DNA from: Lolium rigidum
Lineage: Eukaryota > Streptophyta > Magnoliopsida > Poales > Poaceae
Assembly (NCBI RefSeq): GCF_022539505.1
Contig: NC_061514.1
Coordinates: 331,745,090-331,809,089 of the forward strand
DNA: 64,000 bases
Direction of reading: 5' to 3'
Shown here: one piece after another, positions 11,984-22,749 of the stretch
How the letters are laid out: every line of letters starts with the position of its first letter
How positions within the stretch are numbered: position 1 is the first letter of the stretch
Notes under the pieces: generated by a model
Told to the model about the DNA's origin: nothing
Databases searched by the model: none
What the model saw: the letters and a program-made list of their open reading frames with translations, nothing else
Made by a program: the position numbers and the translations under genes

Positions 11984-12150
11984 GCTTGCTTAGCCAGACC
12001 AGTGGAAGATTTGATTGGGTGAGTGTGTTTGTGTATGTAAATCAAATATATCCATTCACTTTTTTTCCGATGCATTTCCCATGGTTTCTTTGCCTTCCGC
12101 CTTGTCCCCTGATGTGGTTTGTAATGGCTTTGTGTTCCGTCTTGGCAGGT

Positions 12151-12220
12151 TGGCGCCTTGCTGGAATTGCCGTGTCAGTTGGCCATGGCTGCTCTCGTTG
12201 GTCTGCTGCCTGGTTGCGTT
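12151..12220 (+). other. Exon-like island, product not recognised
   Basis: A coding-like block follows TTGGCAG and is followed by the consensus donor GTGAGT at about 12221. It is open in all three frames, so the reading frame cannot be chosen. Another donor-like GTGAGT follows at about 12019. The block could be an exon of the same broken gene as 13110-13181. Support is weak. Confidence 0.25.
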
Positions 12221-13109
12221 CTTGGTGAGTATGCTCTATTTCAGCCATCTCCGTAACGCCATGCAGTGGTTATGGAACACGGCTGTATTAGTTTTTTAGG
12301 ATTCCAAGCCCCTGTTATTGGTTTGGTACCCTGAAAACTTTGCCTCACTGTGGGTGTGCATGGCTTAGGCTTTTTTTTTTGGTTGTTCGTTTTGTCTGGC
12401 AAATGCATCTTACATGCTGATGGTGGCCCAGATTAATGTGTGACACGAGTATGACAATGAATGTTGTGTTGCGCCCGGATGAACTGGGGTAATTGCTTCT
12501 TCGTTGCCGTCTTCTTAATTTATCCTTCCAATGTTTTATTGATGGTCCCATGGGTGTGGTACAAGCGTACAACAAGAGATTGTGTATCACCTTAGGGAGT
12601 TCTTCGTCTCCTTAATGCTTGTTCATATAAGGTGATTTTGTAGCTGAAAGTTTGTGGTTTTGTACCCTTGCATTTTGATAATTATTTCACGCCTGAATTA
12701 TATTAATGTAATAAACAAATGATTGGATATTGAGATGAGAGTAGTATGATTGTTTTTGAATAAATGAACTGTTTTCTCCATTTTGACTTAATGTGGCAGC
12801 AATATACTTGTTTTGCGCTCTAGCAAGCAATCCAGCTACACTTAATTGTGCTGTAATTTTAAGCACCTCGAAGTTGCAGGCTTAAGTTCTCATAGAATAA
12901 TTCAGATGCCACAATCTTTCCCAAGATAATCACCCCTCCCTTACCCTACATAGAATAGTTCTCCTATATACTTTGATTAACTCTCATGTTTCCTCGTGTG
13001 ATCTTGGTTTAGTGTATTTCTGTTGCAGTAATGACATGATGTGATGACAATTGTAAACAACTTGATTGGCAGTTTCTGGGTATTAGATAAATAAACTTTC
13101 AATGCAGAT

Positions 13110-13181
13110 AAACGCCCTGGCGTTCATGTTCGATGGCATCAACTTCTGAGCATCCGACTACACGTACTATGCTTACTCCAT
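13110..13181 (+). pseudogene. MATE efflux transporter exon, broken
   Basis: The block between an acceptor (ATGCAG) and a donor (GTAATG) translates as INALAFMFDGINF, a stop, then ASDYTYYAYSM. This is the well-conserved MATE (multidrug and toxic compound extrusion) segment typical of the FRD3/EDS5-like subgroup, where a Gly codon normally stands at the stop (TGA). In other plants such transporters move citrate or other organic compounds across membranes. A next exon-like piece begins at about 13281 with VGVVSIS, again MATE-like, but then departs from the family. No other MATE exons were recognised. It is a captured or decayed fragment, not a working gene. Confidence 0.55.
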
Positions 13182-16100
13182 GGTAATGTAAAACCCTTTC
13201 ACACTTAAGATGACAAGCTGATGCATCAATTTTAGCGGTGAAACTTCTTAAGACTGAGCCGATCTCATGTAAACATTCAGGTTGGGGTGGTGTCCATATC
13301 CATACACGATGAGGATGATGTCGCACGGGGGAAGACAGATCTGGCAGCAAAGAGAGCCACCATGGGCGAGGACATGAAGCCCTTTGATGATCAAGTTGGC
13401 TATATTCTAGGAGTCTGGATTGATTATACATTTGATTTCTCCTAGAAGGCTCCGCCAACGCGTCTCCGACGAGCGTGAGAGGAGGCCGCTGCTTCTGTGC
13501 ACGCGGTGGGGAGGCCGCCCTCACCGAGCCACCTTTCAATTTCTTATCCATCTTTGGAGTCAGCATTTATCATATTTTCATCAGTTTTTCTATAAATTTT
13601 GCTCCAGGTGCGGATTGTGGTGGAGGGAAAAAACTTTTAATAATATACCTGGTTCGGTGTATTACCCTGGTGGTGACACTGCCAAGGACTTGTGACTTCA
13701 GCTTCTTGCAAATGTATGCATTATTTTTCCGTATTCCATTTGAGTTCAGATTATTCATCATAAGAAGCAAACGTTGCAATTTTTTCTTGAAGTTATCAAA
13801 ATTTTGCACTTCGAAATTGTTTTGTAACCTTTGTAACCATACCATTGTAGGGCTTTGCCAAATATGCTCGAGTGGAGTGTAAAAAAGGAATGGCTGCGGA
13901 TTTGGACTGGATTTAAGCTGCCAGTAACTAACTCAAAGTCAATACGTGACCAGAAATTCAGTAGAAAAGGTGGGTTGCGCATATTCATATTGGAGAACAC
14001 ATTTTTTTTGCTTAAAAAAAGATGCTGACAAGGCTTTGTTACCTGACTTCAGGTTGTTGTTACGGAAGTTCATGATGGTTGAAAGTTTTATGCCCAGACA
14101 ATAGGTGACTAGAGAGTTTCATCCATTCAACAGCACTTGCATCATTGATACTTAAAGAGACACTGGTCAATGGTGCTTTTAATTAATCCTGTGAAGGGAG
14201 ATAGTCCTTGCTCAGTTTAGCCTTGAGAACTCCTGGAATAGAGCAATGGTAAGGCTACAGTTAATTTACTCACCTTAAAACTAACTAAATGTTCTTGTGT
14301 CAAGGTGTAAACCTTACACTTATCCCAGCAGCTGATTTCCTAGAACTTAGTTGGACATTAAACTCAGTAGCTTATTTCCTACAACTTCATTGAAAATTCC
14401 TTTGAGTTTAATTATATCAAATTTTCCGTGCAAAACATTTACTGTGGCATTAGTTTAAGTTCTCTTCAAGTAACACCTTTGAGTCAAATTGTGGTCTTAG
14501 ATCGGACAGTGGTTTGGGTCATTTCATTACAGATAGCTATGACCTGTCATTAGCCACTTCACGTGATGTTAATTTGGAAAATGTCACTCTCTACTTTAGC
14601 AAGTGGACCTTGTTGCATCTTTGCTGCAGTCATTTGGTTAACTTAATTTACCTAGAGGATACTTTAGTTTTTATGTTCAAGGAATTTAAATCGCTCATTC
14701 TAAGCACAGTGGAAAGGAATTATAAGTTTTGTTCCTAGCTGAAGCAGTATATGTTTTCATGGATTTATTGTTTATATGCCTCTAAACTTTTGATGATTTT
14801 GATGAAAAGTCCATATTCAAACACTGACACATAGATTCTGAAACAAGATTAGGAACAGATTCTCTATTGCTTTATCTTGGATAATATGCCACCATGTCTT
14901 CATTTGTGACGGATGTGCACAATTTGGTAAAAATCTACATGATTACAAAGTTTTCTGCTTCTTTATAATGATTTTGATTCCTAAATAGAACTATGATCTA
15001 AATAGTTACTGCTTTTCACTTCAATTTGATTATGCCACTTTGTCTTTCTTTCTGCCAGCATTGTATACTCAGGTTGAAAGATTTTTTTCCAGTATGTTGT
15101 GAAAAGATTGATGAGCTAAGACTGAAAATTAAACCTGAAACCTTAACAACACGTGTTCTTGTGCTTTGTGTATTTGATTCCTTTATTTTTCTTAAAGGTT
15201 ACTTATCTTCTTTGTTAGCTTGGTCAGCCTGTTTTTGATGATCCAAGCCTTCCGCATGCCCCATCTACTACGTATTCTTTTGGAGATTATTTGATGTCCC
15301 ATCTACTACACCAGGTTGCATTCACGTTTTGTTTGGATATTATTTGATTGTTTCGTTGACAGAAGATCAAGAACGGACCAAAGTTGTTTAGTCAGCTAAC
15401 ACAGTTAATAACTTACCATTTCTATTTTTCCTTGTGTCGACCATTGCTGTAGTCATATCTATCATTGCTAGGTTTTGTAGAAAGAATATTGATGGGTAAT
15501 TGACATGTGTTCTAGATCTTGATTCATGTATATTACTGCATTACTGCCTACCAATGTGCATGTCTTTTTTGCTATAATATCGGTTCTTTTTAATGTACCT
15601 AAAAGTGAGTTGATAGGTGCGTTCGATGTTTTGTCTTGGATTATAATTAAGTGAGTAGCTTCAAATGGAATGTTGTGTGCCTTTCATTGGATTTCAGTCT
15701 TTTGTTTTCTAAATATTATATGGCTGGTAAAGTGTTTATGTGCGCACAACAGGGTTTTCTAAGCTAAGCTTATTAATTAGTTTCTAACCATTTTTTCATA
15801 ATTATTACGTTTTTGGAAAGTTTAATCTGATGGTTAATGGTTTGACCCGCCAATGTAGCAGCCACTAATAGACCACTGTTTATTTACTTATGAATATTAC
15901 TTTGTTGGCTAAAGTTCAGCCTTCTTGGTAGTTTGGCTGGATAAAGTTCCTATGCTGATTCAACCCATGTGTAAAACGTTTGTAGGCACGGGCTGCTGGG
16001 GCAGAAACCTCAGGCTGATGGACCCCCTAAGAAGAAGAAGGGAGTACTTCGACGGTCGTCCAACAGATTATAAGGTGTGACCATTGGTACCTAAACTGAG

Positions 16101-16935
16101 ATCGCTTCTTACTTCGTTGTAGGTTATCATGTAATTTATGTAGTTTGGTCTTAGGCTATGTGTAGTAAGTAATGGGCATCTCTGCTGACAAACTCAACTC
16201 TCTACTCAGTAACATATTTTGGTGTAGTAGAATGCCTTTGTTTGTTATAGTAGACAACCAATCTTATGTTTGTCACGTTTGTCTTTCCGGTCACATTATT
16301 CTATTAGAATTATGGTTACTTCTCAAGGTCTGTCTATAGATCATTCAAACTTCATTCTATATCTCCTGCTTGGCTTATGTTACTTACATATAGCGGCAAT
16401 ATACCATCTCATACTCGATGCATTTGAAACTAAATCAGTACATGGAATTTTTTTTTTTTGCATTTCTCTACAATTTAACAAAACCATGTTTAGGGTTGTT
16501 TCGAATATTTACACGCTTACTTCCTATTGTAGGAACCTCAAAGGATAATCAAAATTCTTTTTAGAATATTACTCAATCTTATGCTAGAAGAACGTGATGT
16601 TTCAAATGATGAATAACATCTTGAGCTATGTGAGTATTGTTCTGTTTAACACCTCTGCGCTACAAGCGGAATGTTCTCCTGTGTACTCATTGATGTCTGT
16701 AATAAAGTCCAAGAGCTATGAAAATAACATGTATTCTGCATGTGTAAAATCCATACATGTGTTGATCTGGCGACAAATACGATCATCATAAACTGCTTAT
16801 GTCAATTGTCCATAAGCGTTTGCTACTCCTTTTGTGATTTCATTTGATTTATCCTAATTTCATCATACGTACTTTTTTCCTGTGAAACCTGAAAAATAAT
16901 TTATCATTCCATTGCCTGATTTTTATCGTTGACGA

Positions 16936-16974
16936 ATTTCACAGGATCGTACGCCAAAGCGTACATCTAAATCT
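16936..16974 (+). repeat. Helitron-like 3' end, diverged copy
   Basis: TTCACAGGATCGT leads into the hairpin GTACGC-CAAA-GCGTAC (16949-16964), then ATCTAAAT and CTAC. It matches the terminus at 18898-18936 along its length. In the stem, one G-to-A change is matched by a C-to-T change in the other arm, so pairing is kept. The final CTAC departs from the CTRR rule. Confidence 0.45.
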
Positions 16975-18897
16975 ACCAGGAATTGCATGACCAAAGAGTA
17001 TCTTTTATTAATTCGCATGTGCATTACACAATTTTCTTACGGTTTACTCCTCAGAGCTGTGTCAAGGGGTGACCTCCAGGAGGCTATTAAAAGTGCTTTC
17101 ACTTGATGAAAACGGGAACCAAGTACATAAACAAGGAACAAAATGTACCAGGAATTGTTTTAATTATAATCTCGACTAATACCACTAATACCTTTCACGT
17201 TTCTCAGGACTTGCTTTGTGTGTGGGCAGGAAAAGTTTCTGCTCTTTCATGGAATGTGCGCTGCTGTTCCAAGTGTGCGCTTTTGTACAGAGGCAAGCTC
17301 AAGGTTGATATATAATCTCTATGTGATATGCATGTAAGTATTTTTTTTGTTTTCTTAATGATGATTTCATAATGACATGTTGTCATACTAAATTGCTGAA
17401 CCCCCTGGGTTTTAAAAGCTTTATTATGATTAAAGATTATACTAGAGAGCAAGTCCAATCATTTTTTCTAGGGAGATTCTTTCAGCATTCTATCAGTAAA
17501 TAACAATGGACATGTAGGTGAGGTTTCAGGCGTTCGTGCAAACATTAGTCAAACACTAGCTTATTAGTACCCATTTACATCGTCTTGTGTCATTAAGACG
17601 GAGCACAAAAACAACAAACATGTCAGCTCTGGCTGCATCCTATGTGAAAACAACAGTGATTGTATCACACTATGTTAAATATGATTTAGAATGGATAAAA
17701 AGGTGGCAGAAGAGGTCACGATCATAGGTTAGCTAAGGAAAAGAAGATAGTGCTGTATCTGTTTCTCATTTGCTTCCTCTCTGTGTTCATACTCCATGTT
17801 CATTCTATTTATGGTCTGACTATTGCACTGACCGCAACGGCCAGGTGCTAAAATTTGATATGTGATAGTACTTTAGTGGAAACACGCCGAGGTTCCTTGG
17901 AAAAATCGAGTCAGTTGCCATCTTTGTTGCCACCACTGTCTGAGATTATTCTTGTACCTGTTCTTTATTTCATTAGACAGGCCGGCATGGTATCATTTTT
18001 GTGTTAAGGAAAAAGGGATCAGCCAGCGGGAAAGCATGTAGATGGTACATCAATATAAACATGCGGATATAATTTCCTTTACTCCTGGGTACAACATTTT
18101 GTCCTGACTTGTCGATGCTCTAATATTGAGTGATATTGACAGATTTTTTTAAATCTTCTTTCAGTGGTCTACTAAATTGAGCCTGTAATAGATTCTTCGG
18201 CTATCAATATGCGCTGCGTCACCAAGTAGGCGACCAAGGAAATCTCTCGCTGAATTGATAAAATTTAATCTCTTGCATGCGACCGTTTGGAGAAATGTCT
18301 GGATAAAATGAGGATGAGCTACTGTTCCTAAAATTAGAACCAAGGTTGCATCTATAAAATTGATTTGTACTCATGTTATGTTATTGTGTAAGGTTGTTTA
18401 TAGCCTTTTCAGTTCAGCTATTTTGTTCCTTTTGAATACCTTTTAACACACAATGTGTTATCACCCCTTATCTGATTAGGTTACATTGATATGTTTGTAA
18501 TAATTATGTTTATGGTGTTCTACTTTTTTCTTAGCTTAGTATATATGTCATATAAAACATTCATTAATGCCAAAGGCCAGGGCTGCTTCTTACTGTATAG
18601 TTAATTTACCTTTCATTTGCAGCGGTGTTGACTTTTGGTTTTGCAAGTACCTATTAGTTCCAGGTGTGTTGTGGCCTCTAACAACCTTTCTTGGATTGCT
18701 TTTGATAGACCAAGAATCTTAGTTACTTTAATATATTTTCTCATTTTTCTGATTGTATTAGTGTTTGCTATTATGATAGTGATTTTGTCTGCTTTATTTC
18801 TTTTGAGAAACCTTCACTTCCTTTTGTAGAGCCTAAAAAACGTATCAAGCACTTCATTTTCTTATCGTTGTTATATAAAACATAAACTGACACGTAC

Positions 18898-18936
18898 TTC
18901 ACGGGATCGTGCGCCAAGGCGCACATTTAAATCTAG
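18898..18936 (+). repeat. Helitron-like 3' end (hairpin plus CTAG)
   Basis: The 7-bp perfect GC-rich stem GTGCGCC/GGCGCAC with an AA loop lies at 18909-18924. It is followed after 8 bp by CTAG and a T. Helitron 3' ends have a short hairpin about 10 bp before CTRR and insert between A and T, so this fits well. Confidence 0.5.
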
Positions 18937-19039
18937 TATAGTTAAAGGATAAAGTGTGCTCTACATGTAGCGATGCAACGATAATTATATATGAGAACAA
19001 ATAATTTGTTGCCAAAAGACAAATTGATGTTGCTAGGAG

Positions 19040-19205
19040 CAGTGGCGGAGCTACGCTGGGGCAAAACCAGTCAGTGCGCCCCCCACCCCACCCCAACCTA
19101 GCAGATTTTAGGCTATGTTCTAGTGAAATTTAGCTGACAAAAAACCTATTTTACACTCCTTTAATGGACTAGCCGCCCAGATTTTTTGTGCAAGCTCCGC
19201 TACTG
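19040..19205. mobile_element. hAT-type MITE, second copy
   Basis: A 166-bp element that begins CAGTGGCGGAGCTACG and ends CAAGCTCCGCTACTG, with an imperfect TIR of about 15 bp. It is flanked by GCTAGGAG (19032-19039) and CCTAGGAG (19206-19213), a 7-of-8 target-site duplication. It has the same terminal sequence as 1247-1414 but a different interior. Confidence 0.75.
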
Positions 19206-19213
19206 CCTAGGAG

Positions 19214-20610
19214 GTCATTTAGGTGTTGCTTCATTCATAATATCTGATGTTACCGAAACGTGATGTCTGATGTGGCAATTTATTTTAGTATGATTTTTTT
19301 ATAGACCGACACTGCAGCACACCGTTCGATTATGAAAACTAGATACAACAAGTATTAGACGCCGGTCCCTTATTTTGAGATGTTTGGGTCTGCATCTCGA
19401 GGACAACTGTTTTTGTGAATGAATTTGTGGGTGTCCTCAATGGAAGGGCACATATGAAAGTGCTCCTACGAGGACATGAACCCACATATGCATTCTAATT
19501 AATGAAAACAACTATCACAATGCCTTACATAGTGGCATGTCGGCATGCCATCGATCACTCTCAAGACTTGAAGGTGTACGATTTTCATCTATATCATGCA
19601 CTTGTCACAATTATTATTTGCTGATATTTACTATCCAGACCTCTCATTGACAAACAACATTGTGTGAGACTGATCTAGTTGAGAAGGCTAAGTTCCACAC
19701 CTGAGTGTGGTCATGCTCCATACATGTCTTGCTCATAATGATGGTCATGATGTCTAATGTATGAGGCCGTCAACTCATTGCATGATCACAACCTCATGTG
19801 TAAAAATAACATAAGGTGACTTTTATATAACAAGGGCTTCCTCCATGCGAAAGTTCAAAGGTCAAAGGCAGGGCCAATGAATTCCGTGTTCAAGTGGATG
19901 ATTGCAAGTACGGTTGCGGTGACTGGCGCTTACGTCTGGACGCTTGATACGCTTATAGATATGGGAATTGGAGGCTAAACCCTAAAACTAAGAACAATAT
20001 GACATGCTCATTGAGATTCATGTAGGTTCAGAGAAAGCAATAGATTTACTCTTTAGATCGCTTATTTCCCAGTCAATTTAGAAGCATTTCTAAATCAACT
20101 AAGGTAAAGGCACTCTAAAAAAATCAAATTTATTTCCTATGAAAATAATCTTACGTATGTTTTGTTTCTACAATCAAAACAAGCACATCATAGTTTGAGT
20201 TATGAAAAAGGTACATCATGTTAAAAGAGTGACATGAACGTTTTATACTTTTTTGGGCTGTTACTCTAGCCGCTTCATAAATAATACGTTCACGTACATG
20301 GCTTAATGATATGAAATAATAGAACTTCAGAAGAAAAAAAATGCACACTACGACGTACTACCTGTTCAATCAAATAATCAGGCCATGACTGAGTTCGCTT
20401 TTTTTTTTGTAATGTAATGTGTGATAATGCTGCTGCGTGGTTCGGGACACTGCTACTCTTGACTTGATTGTAAGCTTGTAACATAATAAAATCTCGGGTT
20501 TCCAGGCAAAATTTTGTTAAAATATTACTACCATCATTTATTATCTAATAGTTCAAAATTTTGGCTCAATTGGCTGGCTCATCAATTCAATAAAAATAAA
20601 TTGGGTGTGT
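19214..20610. other. Intergenic stretch, no feature seen
   Basis: AT-rich sequence. No open frame exceeds 65 codons, and I see no repeat structure, LTR end or recognisable coding motif. Confidence 0.4.
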
Positions 20611-20812
20611 CTATGTTTCAGTCAACTGAGAATTTCTTAAGTCTCAGTCACCTCAGAAAAGTGCAACTGCAGTTCAAAAAATGTGCAACTTGGATCAGTT
20701 GCACTTTTCTCGTAGAAAAGTGCAATTGCATTTTTTTGACAGAAAAGTGCAACTCAAGTGCATTTTTGTGAGTGACTGAGACTTAATGAATTCTCAGTTG
20801 ACTGAGACATAG
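20611..20812. mobile_element. Foldback MITE with about 45-bp TIRs
   Basis: The left end CTATGTTTCAGTCAACTGAG is matched in inverse by CTCAGTTGACTGAGACATAG at the right end. The match extends inward for about 45 bp with few mismatches. A second inner inverted pair (AGAAAAGTGCAACT and relatives) makes most of the 202 bp fold back. No clear target-site duplication was found, so the superfamily is open. Confidence 0.7.
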
Positions 20813-20831
20813 CAAAACCGAAATAAATTAC

Positions 20832-21197
20832 CTAGAGCTGAGTCCAAACAAATAAGCCGTTCATAGCCGGTAGCAGCAGCAACATAACGCAGCCGCAGCA
20901 TGCCTTGAAGTTATCAGAAGCCTCATCGTCATCGTCGACGACGGGCGGCGCGGGTACTGCAACAGGCTCGCGGTAAGTTGCGTTCGAGCCCATCGCAGCA
21001 GCTTGGGCGTCGACGTTTGCTGGACGCATCGGTACAAGTTCTTGTACGGCGTGGTGCACCTCCCGCTTCTCGCCGACGGTGGCGGTGCCGGCTTGTCTGT
21101 CCGTGTAGATCTCTACAAGTGCTTGGACCGTGATGCGCACCTCTCGCTTCTCGCCGCCTACTTCTTCGCCGGTGCCGGTGCCGGCTTGTCTGTCCAT
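20832..21197 (-). CDS. Hypothetical small protein with duplicated segment
   Basis: The start was chosen at the ATG at 21197, where MDRQAGTGTG begins, giving 121 aa. The first half contains two similar segments of about 27-30 aa, each running from DRQAGT through GEKREV to a VQxLV. They correspond to an imperfect direct DNA repeat (about 21034-21114 and 21115-21197). An acidic stretch (VDDDDEASDN) follows. A cysteine-led hydrophobic tail (CCGCVMLLLLPAMNG) could anchor the protein in a membrane or be palmitoylated. No family is recognised. It stands alone between transposons and could be a spurious frame, though the internal repeat and hydrophobic tail are organised. Confidence 0.3.
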   Translation of the reverse strand: MDRQAGTGTGEEVGGEKREVRITVQALVEIYTDRQAGTATVGEKREVHHAVQELVPMRPANVDAQAAAMGSNATYREPVAVPAPPVVDDDDEASDNFKACCGCVMLLLLPAMNGLFVWTQL

Positions 21198-21627
21198 ATT
21201 GTCGTGGTTCCTGCTACTAAATTTTGACGTGATTGGTTCACCTTTGCGTTTGCCCAGCCTGTCACTTACGTCGGAGTAAGTATATAGCGTACATCTTCGA
21301 TCCGATATACTCCGACACGGATGACATGTAGATTCCGATACGAACACTAGTATACTACCTTCTTTTCTCACCTTTTTTTTTAGCTATTTAGTTAGTCCTA
21401 GATTTGCATTGCGATTCAGACACATGAGAATTGCATATGTGTATATGCAATAATTACTTTTTCACATTTTTTCTATTTACACATAAAATTTGATGGACGA
21501 GAACTAGTGAGGTCTAGTCGATCAAGAACTAGCCGCGTCTTTTTCCTAAAAAAATGCCGATCACCCATACTTTGCGCAATAAAACTTGCGATGGCCTTTC
21601 CCATCCTTCTATGCTCGTTGTATTGTA

Positions 21628-21751
21628 CTTCTTCCGTCCCATGAAACATATCTTAGATTTAACGAAATTGGGATGTATCTAGTCACTATTTTGTTTCTAC
21701 ATATATCAAAATTTAGATAAATCTAAGATATGTTTCATGAGTCGGAGGGAG
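21628..21751. mobile_element. Stowaway (Tc1/Mariner) MITE
   Basis: A 124-bp element flanked by TA (21626-21627 and 21752-21753). It has inverted ends related to the Stowaway consensus: CTTCTTCCGTCCCATGAAAC at left and GTTTCATGAGTCGGAGGGAG at right. The inner arms ATATCTTAGATTTA and ATCTAAGATAT also pair. Confidence 0.85.
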
Positions 21752-21839
21752 TATATATATTGGGGCCAATCATGCATGACATGTAAAGCATGTCATTAAA
21801 ACTCTTTCGAATTTACCAGCCAGTAGGGTAAGGTACGGT

Positions 21840-22389
21840 TCAAGGCATCAACAGACCATATAAGAAAACTAAGGCGGGAAGGGCTTTGCAGTGTGTATTA
21901 CAACACACGGCAAAGGTGTGGCTTTGCCGTGGTGTATTTGGGATACATGGCAAAGGAAGTCCTTTGTCGTGTGCATTTACCTGATAGGCGACAAAGAAAA
22001 AGCAGGAAATTCTCCATGCGCATGAAGAAATTACGCGCGGGACGGGCCTGTTAGGAGACACAAGGCAAATCCCCGTCGTTGTAACGGCTCCGTCAAACGC
22101 GGTCAACTTAGCCACATGTCACGCGTCTTTGTTGTGTGTGTTTTTTTTTTTTTTGCCTCTGTGCCATGTACATTTCTTTGCCGTGTGTATACATGAAAAT
22201 GTGACGTGCATAATTTCTTTGCCGCGTGTTTTTCTCACCATGGCAATGTTCTATTCTTTGCCGTGTGTTGTCTCGAAGGTATACATGACAAGGCCTTTTC
22301 TTTATCGTGTTCCGGGCTACCTAATACACGGCAAAGGTGACACAACAAAGGCATTTTTTCCTGTAATGAACTGACGGCGAATTCTAGTG
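21840..22389. mobile_element. CACTA-like fragment with TTTGCCGTG repeats
   Basis: The motif CACGGCAAAG or its reverse CTTTGCCGTG, with variants, recurs about ten times in both orientations between 21900 and 22350. Dense subterminal arrays of this kind bind transposase in CACTA elements. The block ends GAATTCTAGTG (22379-22389), compatible with a CACTA right end. No transposase is encoded. The left terminus was not located. Confidence 0.5.
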
Positions 22390-22749
22390 GCAGGAATACC
22401 GCCATCCCATGGCTGTGTAGTCGTGACTTGCGCCGTTGCGCGTGTTTGCGAGCTCAGGGCGTCAAGAATCAGTTGGCCACGTGTCGTCAGGTTTCCCTCA
22501 CCAGAAAACTACCATTCCCGTCCGGAGAAGAGAATCTCATCTCCAGGTTGACTCTACGTAAGGTGTTGTCATGTCAACCAGTTAAAAGTACTCGGCCGGA
22601 GAAAAACATAGAGATATCCTTGGGAAAAAGTAGCTAGATATGCTGATATCATATGCATGGAGAGATAGATATTGTTGGAGTCGTTCTCGTGGAAATCAGT
22701 GGATGAAACGAGAGCTAGGTGGTTCGTGTCCCTTTTTTCTTTGGTCTCA

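Larger units (their letters stand above)
11984..18936 (+). mobile_element. Candidate Helitron-type region with captured gene fragments
   Basis: About 7 kb of low-copy, AT-rich, intron-like DNA with isolated exon-like islands, including the MATE exon at 13110. It ends at a Helitron-like 3' terminus: hairpin GTGCGCC-AA-GGCGCAC (18909-18924), 8 bp, then CTAG (18933-18936) followed by T. A related terminus lies at 16949-16974. No convincing TC 5' end and no Rep/helicase gene were found, so the left boundary is arbitrary. The alternative is a decayed host gene region with two short insertions. Apart from the features listed separately I see no intact gene here. Confidence 0.35.
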
